64,000 nucleotides of DNA, taken from positions 1-64,000 of the forward strand of contig NZ_JNFG01000199.1 in assembly GCF_000729995.1 (NCBI RefSeq), given 5' to 3'. Position 1 is the first letter of the stretch, and each line of letters starts with the position of its first letter. The notes beneath the pieces were generated by a model. That model was not told the origin of the DNA. It did no database searches and saw only the letters and a program-made list of their open reading frames with translations. The translations under genes and the position numbers were made by a program. This document shows, in pieces, positions 25,108-34,303 of the stretch. The stretch comes from Caballeronia sordidicola (lineage in GTDB: Bacteria > Pseudomonadota > Gammaproteobacteria > Burkholderiales > Burkholderiaceae).

Positions 25108-26112
25108 ATGACATCGACCTCGACCCTTACCATCTCCGTGATGGTGCCGACCTATCGTCGTCCCGCCGACCTGAAGCGTTGCCTCGACGCGCTGCGTGCC
25201 CAGGCTCGCCCGGCGGATGAAGTGCTGGTCGTCGCGCGTCCCGAAGACGACGCGACACATCGCGCGCTCGAAACAGAACTGGCCGCGAACAATCCCTTCG
25301 AATTGCGCGTCATAGAGACGGGGCTTGGCGGGCAGGTCGCGGCGCTGAACCGCGGGCTTGATGCGGCACGCGGCGACATCATCGCGATCACTGACGACGA
25401 CGCCGCGCCGCGCGTCGACTGGCTGGCGCGAATTGATCAAGCCTTTAGCAATGATCAAACGCTGGGTGCGCTTGGCGGCCGTGACTGGGTGTTCGAACGC
25501 GGGGCACTGCTCGATGGCGAGCGTTCGGAAGTCGGCGTGATCCGGCGTACCGGCAAGATCTGTGGCAACCATCATCTGGGTGTGGGTGCGCCGCGAACGG
25601 TCTTGATGTTGAAGGGCGCAAACATGATTTATCGACGCTCGGCAGTGGGCGGATTGCGTTTCGATACCCGTCTGCGCGGCAAGGGCGCGCAACACGGCAA
25701 CGACCTCTCGTTTAGCCTGAGCGTGCAGCGCACGGGCTGGAAGATGGTCTACGATCCGCGCGTTGCAGTCGACCATTTCCCCGCCGAACGTTTCGACGAC
25801 AACGGCCGTGATGTCCAAACGCTGGGCGCGCTCTCGGACACCGCGTACAACGTGCATCTGGTGCTGCGAGAGCATCTGGGTCCGCTCGCGCGGCATGTGG
25901 CGTGGTACTGGTACGCCGCCATCGGCACCCGCGCGATGCCCGGCTTCGTGCATGTCCTGCTCGCGCTTGCACGCACCCGCGATGCAGCCTGCTGGACGCG
26001 TTACCGTGCGATGCGTCGGGGTGCTCGCGACGCCCGCCGCGACGCGCAGCACGAGCCCGCAGCCTATGCGCTTGCCATGCGCGGCCGTACCGACGGCGCC
26101 ACAGCCGCATGA
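25108..26112 (+). CDS. bceG: GT2 family glycosyltransferase
   Basis: This 334-residue GT-A enzyme opens with TISVMVPTYRRPADLKRCLD. It shows the GT2 metal-binding region GDIIAITDDDAAPRVDWLAR and an acceptor-side section around GAQHGNDLSFSLSV. It begins 18 bp after bceF in the same operon, and its stop overlaps an ATG in the bceH frame (ATGA at 26109). It should add one sugar of the cepacian repeat unit. Donor and linkage cannot be assigned from sequence. Confidence 0.88.
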   Translation: MTSTSTLTISVMVPTYRRPADLKRCLDALRAQARPADEVLVVARPEDDATHRALETELAANNPFELRVIETGLGGQVAALNRGLDAARGDIIAITDDDAAPRVDWLARIDQAFSNDQTLGALGGRDWVFERGALLDGERSEVGVIRRTGKICGNHHLGVGAPRTVLMLKGANMIYRRSAVGGLRFDTRLRGKGAQHGNDLSFSLSVQRTGWKMVYDPRVAVDHFPAERFDDNGRDVQTLGALSDTAYNVHLVLREHLGPLARHVAWYWYAAIGTRAMPGFVHVLLALARTRDAACWTRYRAMRRGARDARRDAQHEPAAYALAMRGRTDGATAA

Positions 26113-26168
26113 GCCGCGTAGCGCGGGTCAGGAACCCACAACATCACGGCGACGCGGAGGTTTCCCGT

Positions 26169-27311
26169 ATGCAACCGACCAAGGTCAATGTGCATTTGTT
26201 CTATGGCGCGGACCCGCGGTTTTATCGCAAAGGGGAGAACATCGGCTGCCTGTACGGTTATCACCACGCAGAGTCTCCTGAACTCACGCTGACGTATTCG
26301 CGCGACAAGCCCGAGAATAAATTCGTGCGGCTCGCACGGCGTGGATTGAAGGAGGTGCTCGGCTTCGACTTCATTCATACGTGGCGCAATCGCGAGGAAA
26401 TTCTGAACGCCGATGTCGTCTGGACGCATACCGAGGCCGAGCATTTATCGGCGGCATTGCTGCTGCGTTTGAAGGGCCGCGCTCGAGGCAATCCGATGTT
26501 GCTCGCGCAAAGCGTGTGGCTCGTCGACAAGTGGGCGGGTTTCGGTGCGCTCAGGAAGTGGGTCTACAAGAAGCTGCTCGCCCGTGCCGATGTCCTCACT
26601 ACGCACGCGAGCGAGAACGCGCAAATGGCGCGTGGATATTTCAAGCGCGATGTGGAGCAGGTGTTCTACGGTATCAACCCGGTTGACTTTCCATTGCAGG
26701 AGCCGACCGCCTGGCAACCGCATACGCCGGTGCGAATCGCGGCAATCGGCAACGATCGCGATCGCGACTGGGAGTCGCTGGTCCAGGCGTTCCGGCAGAA
26801 TCCGGCGCATGAAGTGCGGATTGCGACGCGTCGACGGGTATCGAAGGCGCTGCATGCCGGCAACGTGAAGATCGCTCCGGCGTTCGGCCTGAAAGCGGCG
26901 CGTGAACTGTATGACTGGGCCGACGTTATCGTGGTGCCGCTGCGTCCGAACTCACACGTGTCGGGCATAACCGTCGTGCTCGAAGCGGTGGCGCTGGGCA
27001 AGCCCGTGATCGTCTCCGATGTCGGGTCCTTGCGCGATTACTTCGGACCTGAGCATGTGTTCTACGTACCACCGCACGATGTTCCTGCGTTGCAACGCAC
27101 GCTCGCCACCATAGTCGCCAATCCCGCACTCGCACTCCAACGTGCACAGGCGGCGAGCCGTCACTTCGCTGCACGCGATTACACGACGCGCCAGTTCGCG
27201 CTGCAGCATGTCCGCATCACGCAGGAGTTCATGAGGAAGCGGCACATGGACGTACCGGCGCGCGCTTCAGAAACCGCGCTGCATGTCGCGCCTCAACGCC
27301 GGGTGAATTGA
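26169..27311 (+). CDS. bceH: GT4-type glycosyltransferase
   Basis: From the ATG at 26169 the protein has 380 residues. The start is favoured by a strong GGAGG 8 nt upstream. An ATG at 26109 overlapping the bceG stop would add 20 residues and is the coupled alternative. The C-terminal GT-B donor domain is seen in YDWADVIVVPLRPNSHVSG, ITVVLEAVALGKPVIVSD. The N-terminus (KVNVHLFYGADPRFYRKGEN) is of a diverged type without the GGAE loop. It lies in the bce operon between a GT2 enzyme and the polymerase. Confidence 0.87.
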   Translation: MQPTKVNVHLFYGADPRFYRKGENIGCLYGYHHAESPELTLTYSRDKPENKFVRLARRGLKEVLGFDFIHTWRNREEILNADVVWTHTEAEHLSAALLLRLKGRARGNPMLLAQSVWLVDKWAGFGALRKWVYKKLLARADVLTTHASENAQMARGYFKRDVEQVFYGINPVDFPLQEPTAWQPHTPVRIAAIGNDRDRDWESLVQAFRQNPAHEVRIATRRRVSKALHAGNVKIAPAFGLKAARELYDWADVIVVPLRPNSHVSGITVVLEAVALGKPVIVSDVGSLRDYFGPEHVFYVPPHDVPALQRTLATIVANPALALQRAQAASRHFAARDYTTRQFALQHVRITQEFMRKRHMDVPARASETALHVAPQRRVN

Positions 27312-27314
27312 TCC

Positions 27315-28844
27315 ATGAGCACACCGGCAGCTGCGCGTACGCCGAAGTATCTGGCCGATCTGATCGAGAACGGTGGCAAGCCCCTGCGCGCCGGTTTTCT
27401 TGGCCTGTTTCGCGACGAGCCCAAACATTGGGTGCCGCAAACCGGCTTCTGGATGTTCACGCTGCTGCTTATCCTTGCGCATCAGGGAACGGCGCTGACG
27501 TACGGGTTCCCGGCTATGGCGACGGCTGTCGGCTTATGGCTGTACTTCAAGAGTCCGGCGCGTTACATCGGCTTCGTCTGGTGGCAGTGGTTTCTCGGTC
27601 CCGAAGTGCGCAGGCTGGCGGATTTCGCCAAGGGCGGTTTCACGGCCACGAGCCTGATCCAGGTAGCGCCCGTGGTCGTGACCATGATCTGCGGCTTGAC
27701 GGTGGTTCGGCACTACAAAGTGCTGGCTGAGCGGCGTGGCCTGCCGTTCCTCCTGATCTTCATGGGTCTCGCCTACGCGTACCTGATCGGCGTGATGTCC
27801 AACGGCCCGATGGCGGCCACCTATGACCTCGCTGCGTGGCTGTATCCGGTGCTGATCGGCTTTCACATCATGGTCCATGCCCGCGACTATCCGAAGTACC
27901 GCCAGGCGATCCTCGACACGTTCATCTGGGGCATGCTGTTCATGGGCGGCTATGGTCTCGTGCAGTTCTTCCTGATGCCCGCCTGGGACGCCATGTGGAT
28001 GATTGGCTCGCAGATGGCGTCGCAAGGCGACCCGGTCCGGCTCGGCGTGCGGGTGTTCAGCACCATGAATTCATCGGGCCCGTTCGCGCTCGCCATGATG
28101 GCCGCGCTCACCTTCACCATGGCCGGCACGCAAAGCGTGCGCTGGGTCGCGGGCGGCCTCGGATTCATCTCGTTCGGCCTGTGCATGGTCCGCTCGACAT
28201 GGGGCGGCTGGGTCATCGCGATGCTGCTGCAACTACTCAAGGCAAGCAACAAGGTGCGGGTGCGGATCCTGGTCGGCGCAGTGGTGCTGGCGGGACTTTC
28301 CGTACCGCTGCTCACCTTCGGGCCGATAGCCGACAAGATGGCCACGCGCTTGCAGTCCATCACCAATCTCAGCGATGACAACAGCTACGCCGCGCGCAAC
28401 GAGTTCTACGCGTCGTTCGCTAAAACGGCTTTCACCGATGTCTCCGGCGAAGGGTTCGGCGCCACCGGTTCATCGACGAAACTCTCCACCTCCAACGGCG
28501 ATCTCGGTAAATACGGCAGCTTCGACAGTGGCGTGATGAACGTGCCGTTTGTGCTCGGATGGCCTGGTTCGCTGATGTATCTGGCCGGCCTGGGCTTGCT
28601 GCTCGCACGTTCGTTCCGGGCTTCTTTTTCGCTGCGCGACGACAAATACGCGCAGGCTTCCTTAAGCGTTGCGTTTGCGATCGTCGGCATGCTGGTGTTC
28701 ACGAACACGTTCACGTCTATCGGCGGAATGATCCTTTACATGGGCCTTTGCTCGGTCCTCGCGGCGCGCCATCATCAGCGGCTTGCGCGCCGCCGGGAGC
28801 AAGCGCTCTTTGCACACACTCTCCCTGAAAAGGCACTCCGATGA
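27315..28844 (+). CDS. bceI: Wzy-type polysaccharide polymerase / O-antigen ligase-like membrane protein
   Basis: This 509-residue protein has about eleven or twelve membrane helices and a large periplasmic loop after TFGPIADKMATRLQS (rich in Ser, Asn and Gly: LSDDNSYAARNEFYASF, FGATGSSTKLS). That loop placement is usual for O-antigen polymerase/ligase proteins. It should join cepacian repeat units in the periplasm. It starts 4 bp after bceH, and its stop overlaps the bceJ start, so the three genes are tightly coupled. The symbol is assigned mainly by position in the bce order. Confidence 0.85.
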   Translation: MSTPAAARTPKYLADLIENGGKPLRAGFLGLFRDEPKHWVPQTGFWMFTLLLILAHQGTALTYGFPAMATAVGLWLYFKSPARYIGFVWWQWFLGPEVRRLADFAKGGFTATSLIQVAPVVVTMICGLTVVRHYKVLAERRGLPFLLIFMGLAYAYLIGVMSNGPMAATYDLAAWLYPVLIGFHIMVHARDYPKYRQAILDTFIWGMLFMGGYGLVQFFLMPAWDAMWMIGSQMASQGDPVRLGVRVFSTMNSSGPFALAMMAALTFTMAGTQSVRWVAGGLGFISFGLCMVRSTWGGWVIAMLLQLLKASNKVRVRILVGAVVLAGLSVPLLTFGPIADKMATRLQSITNLSDDNSYAARNEFYASFAKTAFTDVSGEGFGATGSSTKLSTSNGDLGKYGSFDSGVMNVPFVLGWPGSLMYLAGLGLLLARSFRASFSLRDDKYAQASLSVAFAIVGMLVFTNTFTSIGGMILYMGLCSVLAARHHQRLARRREQALFAHTLPEKALR

Positions 28845-30118
28845 GAATCGCCATCGTCACTCATGTCGTGCGTCACAACGATGGGCAAGGCCGCGTGAAC
28901 TACGAGATCGCGCGCGCTGCATTGGCGGAAGGCCATCAGGTCACGCTGCTGGCATCGCACGTGGCGCCGGAACTTGCTTCCGAGGCGCGCTTGCGATGGG
29001 TCGCGATCAAGGTCGGACGTTTCTGGCCGACCAAGCTTTTCAAGCAGCAGATCTTCGCGTTGAAGACGGGGTTGTGGCTTAAGTCGCACAAGAAGGAATA
29101 CGACGTCCTGCATGTGAACGGGTTTATATCGTGGGCCAAGGCCGACGTGAATACCGCGCACTTCGTGCATGGCGGCTGGCTGCGCAGTCCGTACTATCCG
29201 TTCAAGTTGACCGGCGGCTTGTGGTCCGCCTACCAGGTGTTGTATAGCCGCGTGAATGCGCGGCTTGAACACTGGGCGTATCAGCGTTCAAAGATCATTG
29301 CGGCGGTTTCCGAGAAAGTGTCTATCGAGATTCGCGCGAATGGTGTGGCGGGCGAGCGCATCGAGGTGGTTTATAACGGCGTGGATACGAGTGCGTTCAG
29401 TGCGGCCCGGGTGAATGGTGCCGACAGAAAATCGTTTGGACTGCGAGACGATGCGTGCCTGTTGCTGTTTGTTGGTGACCTGCGCACGCCGCGCAAGAAC
29501 CTGGACACGGTGCTGAAGGCGCTGGTGCAACTTCCTGCCCATGTGCAGCTGGTGGTGGCCGGTTATCTCCCGGGCAGTCCTTACCCCGATGAAGCGAAGG
29601 CGCTGGGCATTGCCGATCGCGTGCATTTCCTGGGGCTGGTGAAGAACATGCCCACGTTGATGCATTCCGTCGATGCCTTCGTTTTCCCATCGCGTTACGA
29701 AGCGATGAGCCTCTCGCTGCTGGAAGCGCTCGCGGCGGGTCTGCCGATCATTACGGCCAAGACGGCGGGTGGGGCGGAGATTATCGGCACGGACTGCGGC
29801 ATTGTGCTCGACGATCCCGACGACGCCGCCGCGCTCGCGGGTGCGATCACCACGCTTGCCGATGCACCTGAGCTGCGTCGCGAAATGGGTGAAGCGTCGC
29901 GGGTGTTGGCGGATCAATTTGGCTGGGCGCGTATGGCGCGGCGGTATTTGGATCTGTATCGCGGTTTTGCGAACCAGGCCGGCGCAGCGGCTTCCGGTGA
30001 AGCGCAGGCGGAGGGCGGGGTTGCTAAAGCGGCGGCGCTGACGAACAGCGCGACGATCCGTGCCCGCCATTCGGTGCTGGCTGACATTTCAAACGAATCA
30101 AACGCATCGCCAGTATGA
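28841..30118 (+). CDS. bceJ: GT4-type glycosyltransferase
   Basis: This 425-residue GT-B enzyme has an N-terminal motif IVTHVVRHNDGQGRVNYEIA, the donor-domain opening VGDLRTPRKNLDTVLKAL and the signature VFPSRYEAMSLSLLEALAAG with its Glu-x7-Glu pair. The start overlaps the bceI stop (ATGA). The last 40 residues form an Ala-rich tail beyond the GT fold. It probably extends the lipid-linked repeat unit on the cytoplasmic face. Confidence 0.88.
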   Translation: MRIAIVTHVVRHNDGQGRVNYEIARAALAEGHQVTLLASHVAPELASEARLRWVAIKVGRFWPTKLFKQQIFALKTGLWLKSHKKEYDVLHVNGFISWAKADVNTAHFVHGGWLRSPYYPFKLTGGLWSAYQVLYSRVNARLEHWAYQRSKIIAAVSEKVSIEIRANGVAGERIEVVYNGVDTSAFSAARVNGADRKSFGLRDDACLLLFVGDLRTPRKNLDTVLKALVQLPAHVQLVVAGYLPGSPYPDEAKALGIADRVHFLGLVKNMPTLMHSVDAFVFPSRYEAMSLSLLEALAAGLPIITAKTAGGAEIIGTDCGIVLDDPDDAAALAGAITTLADAPELRREMGEASRVLADQFGWARMARRYLDLYRGFANQAGAAASGEAQAEGGVAKAAALTNSATIRARHSVLADISNESNASPV

Positions 30119-30170
30119 GCAAGTTGGCGGTTGTCGTTATTCATCAACAATTTCGATCGGGGTCGTGGAT

Positions 30171-31331
30171 ATGAGCACGCAAGCCATCAAGTCGCTGCAA
30201 ATTGGAATGCACTGGTTCCCGGAGCGCGCGGGCGGTTTGGACCGTATGTATCACACGTTGGTCGGCGCGTTGCCGGGTGCGGGCGTCACGGTACGCGGCG
30301 TGGTTGCGGGATCAGCGCGGGTGGCAGCCGACACGGAGGGCGCGATTCACGGCTTTGGTCCGGCGGCGCAGTCGTTGCCGCGCCGCTTGATGGCGGCGCG
30401 CCGGGCGTTGCGGGCGTCGTTGAGCCGTGAGCGGCCCGATGTGGTCTCGTCGCACTTTGCGCTCTATACCTTCCCGGGTCTTGATGTCACGCGTGGCATT
30501 CCGCAGGTCTCGCATTTCCAGGGGCCGTGGGCGGACGAGAGCCATGTTGAGGGTGCCGATTCCATTGGTCAGCGGACCAAGCGGATGCTTGAGCAGCGGG
30601 TGTATGCGCGTTCGTCGCGGTTGATCGTATTGTCGGAGGCGTTTGGGGAGATATTGCGGACGCGTTATGCCATTCCTGCAGAGCGTATTCGGGTGGTGCC
30701 GGGATGTGTGGATGTCTCGCAGTTCAATGTTCCGATGAGCCGTTCCGATGCGCGTCGCCGGCTTCAGTTGCCGCAGGACCGGCCGGTGGTGCTTGCGGTG
30801 CGGCGACTGGTCAGGCGGATGGGGCTTGAAGATTTGATTGAAGCGATGAAGCGTGTGAAGGCTAAGCAACCGGATGTGTTGCTGTTGATCGCGGGGAAGG
30901 GGCGTCTTGCGGAGGAGTTGCAGGCGCGCATTACGGATGCGGGTCTTGACGACAATGTCCGGTTGCTGGGATTTGTGCCTGACCGTCATTTGGCGACGTT
31001 GTATCGTGCGGCGGATGTGAGTATTGTGCCGACGGTTGCGCTGGAGGGATTTGGGTTGATTACGGTGGAGTCGCTGGCGTCGGGGACGCCGGTGCTGGTG
31101 ACGCCGGTGGGTGGTTTGCCGGAGGCGGTTGCACCGTTATCGGCGAATCTTGTTTTGCCGTCGACGGGGGTGGATGCTATTGCCGATGGCTTGATTGGTG
31201 CGCTGGATGGTTCGTTGGAATTGCCGACGGAGCAGGAGTGCCGGATCTATGCGCGGGAAAATTTCGATACGCCGGTGATTGCCAAGAGGGTGGCTGCGGT
31301 TTATAGCGAAGCGATCGATATAGGGCGGTGA
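30171..31331 (+). CDS. bceK: GT4-type glycosyltransferase
   Basis: From the ATG at 30171 the product has 386 residues. It carries an acceptor-side loop GMHWFPERAGGLDRMYH, the donor-domain opening VLAVRRLVRRMGLEDLIEAM and the signature VALEGFGLITVESLASGTPV. It is the last gene of the bce operon. Its stop lies just before a long inverted-repeat element. The 52-bp gap after bceJ is larger than other gaps in this part of the operon. Confidence 0.88.
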   Translation: MSTQAIKSLQIGMHWFPERAGGLDRMYHTLVGALPGAGVTVRGVVAGSARVAADTEGAIHGFGPAAQSLPRRLMAARRALRASLSRERPDVVSSHFALYTFPGLDVTRGIPQVSHFQGPWADESHVEGADSIGQRTKRMLEQRVYARSSRLIVLSEAFGEILRTRYAIPAERIRVVPGCVDVSQFNVPMSRSDARRRLQLPQDRPVVLAVRRLVRRMGLEDLIEAMKRVKAKQPDVLLLIAGKGRLAEELQARITDAGLDDNVRLLGFVPDRHLATLYRAADVSIVPTVALEGFGLITVESLASGTPVLVTPVGGLPEAVAPLSANLVLPSTGVDAIADGLIGALDGSLELPTEQECRIYARENFDTPVIAKRVAAVYSEAIDIGR

Positions 31332-31334
31332 ATT

Positions 31335-32455
31335 TCGTTCGCACTCGGTCGGGGATGGGGGGGGTGGTGCTCAGGTTGGCAGGTTCGTGCGGTAGCGGTC
31401 GGGGTCGGTGCCGGGTTGCCAGGTTCTGGGGCTAGCGGTCGGGGTCAGTGCCGGGTTGCCAGGTTCCTGCGTTAGCGGTCTGAGTCAGTGCCGGGTTGCT
31501 GCTTTCAGTGTTAGTGGTCTGCGTGATTCGGATTTTCTCTTTATCACTATTAGCCACTGTGCGTGGCGGCACGTCATTTCTTTGTCCAAAGCGACAAAGA
31601 AACGAAGCAAAGAAAGCGCTTTCAGAACGAGGGCTCGTAAGTTGACCTAGCGTGCAGTTTCCAAGTTTTTGGCACCCCAAAAGCACGGTGCTCGCAAGAG
31701 CGACGGATGTGTGAACCCCTCCTTCTCGCGAATTCTTACACGCACACGCTTCGCCCCGTACGCTCTCGGGCAAGCACTACTTGTCCAGGATGCGGCACGG
31801 CCTAACGCGCATTTTTTGCTTCATTTCTTGATGTATTGGTATCGTGATCCGGACAGTTATTTCCGTGGGTCAGGCTTACGGCATCACGTGTATTGCCGCT
31901 TCATTTTAGTGAGTTGATTGCGCGGGCTGGACGGTCATTTCGTTGGTGGAAGCCTCGCACATTTCGGCAACCTTGTTTCTTGGTGGGTTGGCTATGTAGT
32001 TCGTGGTCCGTACAAATTTGGTGGATGGTTATCCGCGGATAGCGCGGGGTGAACCTTGGGCAGGTTCAATCACTGGTGGCGAAGCGTGTGGGTATCCGTG
32101 TTCGGAGAAAGAGGGGTTCAAACATTGGTGGTTCTGGCGAGCACCGTGCTTTTGGGGTGCCAAAAACGTGGAGGCTGCACGCTAGGTCAACTTATGAGCC
32201 CTCGTTCTGAAAGCGCTTTCTTTGCTTCGTTTCTTTGTCGCTTTGGACAAAGAAATGACGTGCCGCCACGCACAGTGGCTAATAGTGATAAAGAGAAAAT
32301 CCGAATCACGCAGACCGCTAAGGCCGAAAGCAGCAACCCGGCACTGAATCCGACCGCTAACGCAGGAACCTAGCAACCCGGCATCACCCCCGACCACTAC
32401 CCCCAGGAACCGACCACCCCAGCGCAACCCTAACCCCCGAGTGCGAACGAACACC
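31335..32455. repeat. 1.1-kb inverted-repeat element between convergent genes
   Basis: The left arm (about 31335-31755) is repeated in reverse at about 32078-32455. It includes long near-identical runs around GGCACGTCATTTCTTTGTCC, AAAGCGACAAAGAAACGAAG and AAAGCACGGTGCTCG. About 320 bp between the arms hold no recognised gene. The element fills the whole space between the bceK stop and the stop of the solute-binding protein. Each arm begins within a few bases of a stop codon, with CGTTCGCACTCG at the outer end. The arms look like two copies of one intergenic repeat in opposite orientation, or a large non-coding mobile element. No transposase is present. Confidence 0.75.
31367..31527 (+). repeat. 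tandem ~40-bp units in the outer left arm
   Basis: Units beginning GTGCCGGGTTGC recur at 31408, 31448 and 31488, exactly 40 bp apart. A more diverged unit starts at about 31367. Each contains TAGCGGTC or TAGTGGTC near its end. About three matching units in reverse occur in the right arm (about 32320-32420). Confidence 0.75.
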
Positions 32456-32456
32456 C

Positions 32457-33497
32457 TCATTGCATAAACTTGAGCCACCGCGCCTTAGCCTGAATACCTG
32501 GCTCCGACGCCCACCACTCCTCCGACATCAGCGCCTGCCTACCCGCATTCTCCGGCGAACTTGGCAATTCACTCGCCCGCTTGGCAGTAATCTTACCGGT
32601 CTTGAAAGCCGCCGGATTCCCCGGCCCATAGTCGATATAAAGCGGCAAGTTAGCCTGCAATTCCGGTGACACCGCCGCGTTCACGAACTGGATCGCCGCC
32701 GGCAGATTCGGCGCATTCTTCAGGATGCACAACTGCGTGTTTTGCAGGATGCCGTCGTTGTAAGTAAAAGCCACATCCGGAGTGTCCTTTTGCACGGCGC
32801 TTGCGCGGCCGTTCCAGATCATCTCCATGTCTACCTCGCCGTCATGCAGCAATTGCGCCGACTGGCCGCCCGACGTCCACCAGACCGTAATGTCAGGCTT
32901 GATCTGCTGAAGCTTCTTGAAAGCCCGGTCTACATCGAGCGGATAAAGCTTGTCACGCGGCACGCCGTCGGCAAGCAACGCGGCTTCGAGCACCGTCTGC
33001 GGATCGTTGCGAAGCGCACGCGTTCCGGGGAACGCCTTCACATTCCAGAAATCCGCCCAGCTTTGCGGAACCTTCTTGAGCGACTTCTTGTTGTAGCCAA
33101 TCACCGTTGAATAGAACTCGTAAGCAACCGAATAAGGCGTTCGGTATTGCTCCGGCATGGCGGCCGCGTTCGGCAGTTTGGAAAAATCCAGCTTCTCCAG
33201 CAGGCCTTCACGGCCGCCGCGCAAACAATTCGACGTTGGGGTATCCACTACGTCCCAGATCGGTTTTCCGGTCGCACCTTGGGCCTTGATCGCCGGCCAT
33301 GCGTCAGGGATGCTGTCCTGATTGACCGTGATTCCGAGTAGCTTCGCAGCAGGATCCAGAATGGCCTTGGTCTGGGCTTCCTGATAACTGCCGCCTTGCG
33401 ACACGAAGGTGATCTGTCCCGCGGCAAAAGCGGGACCAGTCGAAGCAAGACCAATTAGCAGCGACAGTGCGACGGGGCGAAGCGACAGGGTTCTCAT
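32457..33497 (-). CDS. periplasmic solute-binding protein of a spermidine/putrescine-type ABC transporter
   Basis: This 346-residue protein has a signal peptide (ending GPAFAAGQ) and a PotD-like bacterial extracellular binding fold. Visible motifs are ITFVSQGGSYQEAQTKAIL, KPIWDVVDTPTSNCLRGG, SWADFWNVKAFPGTRALR and VWWTSGGQSAQLLHDGEVDM, which also occur in binding proteins for polyamines and small organic amines. No permease or ATPase gene lies next to it, so it is an orphan or its partners are elsewhere. A 12-bp repeat occurs three times in its leader. Its 3' end touches the inverted-repeat element. Confidence 0.85.
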   Translation of the reverse strand: MRTLSLRPVALSLLIGLASTGPAFAAGQITFVSQGGSYQEAQTKAILDPAAKLLGITVNQDSIPDAWPAIKAQGATGKPIWDVVDTPTSNCLRGGREGLLEKLDFSKLPNAAAMPEQYRTPYSVAYEFYSTVIGYNKKSLKKVPQSWADFWNVKAFPGTRALRNDPQTVLEAALLADGVPRDKLYPLDVDRAFKKLQQIKPDITVWWTSGGQSAQLLHDGEVDMEMIWNGRASAVQKDTPDVAFTYNDGILQNTQLCILKNAPNLPAAIQFVNAAVSPELQANLPLYIDYGPGNPAAFKTGKITAKRASELPSSPENAGRQALMSEEWWASEPGIQAKARWLKFMQ

Positions 33498-33940
33498 CGA
33501 CGGCGGTCCTGATGGTTGAGTGATTCGGCTGCGGAGAATGGAGTGACATTCGGAGTGACATTCGGCGTGACATTCGGAGCCGCATGCGGCTTGCCCGCTG
33601 GGACAAGGTTTGCCGCGCGATCAATGTAATGTCTTTATCGTGCCATGCGGTTCATCCGGACCCGCACGCTCAAGCGATCGCTGTTGCAATGCAAGGCAAG
33701 GCGCATACGGCTGGCATGGGGAAAATATAGGGGGCCATTTTTGAGGAGGCAATGCCGCAATTGTTTGAGTACCCATAACATGGGGTAATGATCGGCCGGG
33801 CACGCATCGCTCCGGTCGGGATTTCCCTAGATCGCGAGCAGCGCTTTTTCAGCGATATTCGTGGCTTTCCCGATTTCTAAATTCGGGCTTCTGCTTTACG
33901 ATCGAACAATCCAGGACTCCTTGCCCTTCACTATGCTGCG
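33498..33940. other. intergenic region upstream of the binding protein
   Basis: No gene is supported. The stretch holds a 12-bp tandem repeat (33540-33575) and should contain the promoter of the minus-strand binding-protein gene and that of the plus-strand gene at 33941. Confidence 0.45.
33540..33575. repeat. three 12-bp tandem units in the leader of the binding-protein gene
   Basis: GGAGTGACATTC, GGAGTGACATTC and GGCGTGACATTC follow one another directly, 43-78 bp upstream of the start codon at 33497. Change of unit number would move upstream promoter elements by about one helical turn plus 1-2 bp. Confidence 0.8.
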
Positions 33941-34303
33941 ATGAGCGCCGATTCTTTCGACCCCAAGCCTGCCGCCGACCAAATAGACGCTATCTGCATG
34001 CGCCTGTTCGATTCGTGGTGCGATACGAGAAACGTCATCTCGTTGACCTTCCTGCTGCGTTGCTGGCCGATGATCAGCATGGATGCGGTTTCGCTCAGGC
34101 AACTTTGCAATACCTTGGGCGAGCTTCAGGAATCGCATGGCAACGCGTTGGCTAAGGGGCAGGCGGAACTGCTGGTCGAACTAAAACAACGTATTGACGA
34201 CTTGCAGGTGCATGGCGCGGACGATCGCGCGATTATTCGCCACAGCCGCGATCGCGCATGGGCCACCTCGAAGTTACTGCGGCTTTGCAGGATCGAACCA
34301 TAG
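33941..34303 (+). CDS. small protein of unknown function (120 aa)
   Basis: I do not recognise this 120-residue protein. It is soluble, has no signal peptide, and contains a probable helical stretch (LGELQESHGNALAKGQAELL, then VELKQRIDDLQ) with coiled-coil-like heptads. The last 30 bp overlap the 3' end of the convergent binding-protein gene at 34274. Codon use is in keeping with a real gene. Function unknown. Confidence 0.55.
   Translation: MSADSFDPKPAADQIDAICMRLFDSWCDTRNVISLTFLLRCWPMISMDAVSLRQLCNTLGELQESHGNALAKGQAELLVELKQRIDDLQVHGADDRAIIRHSRDRAWATSKLLRLCRIEP

Noticed and set aside
24409..26052. 547-codon open frame on the minus strand opposite bceF and bceG
   Set aside because: Arg/His/Gln-rich composition and complete overlap with well-supported genes mark it as a shadow.
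31367..31527. Possible CRISPR array because of regular 40-bp spacing
   Set aside because: The units are contiguous imperfect tandem repeats without alternating unique spacers, and no cas genes are nearby.
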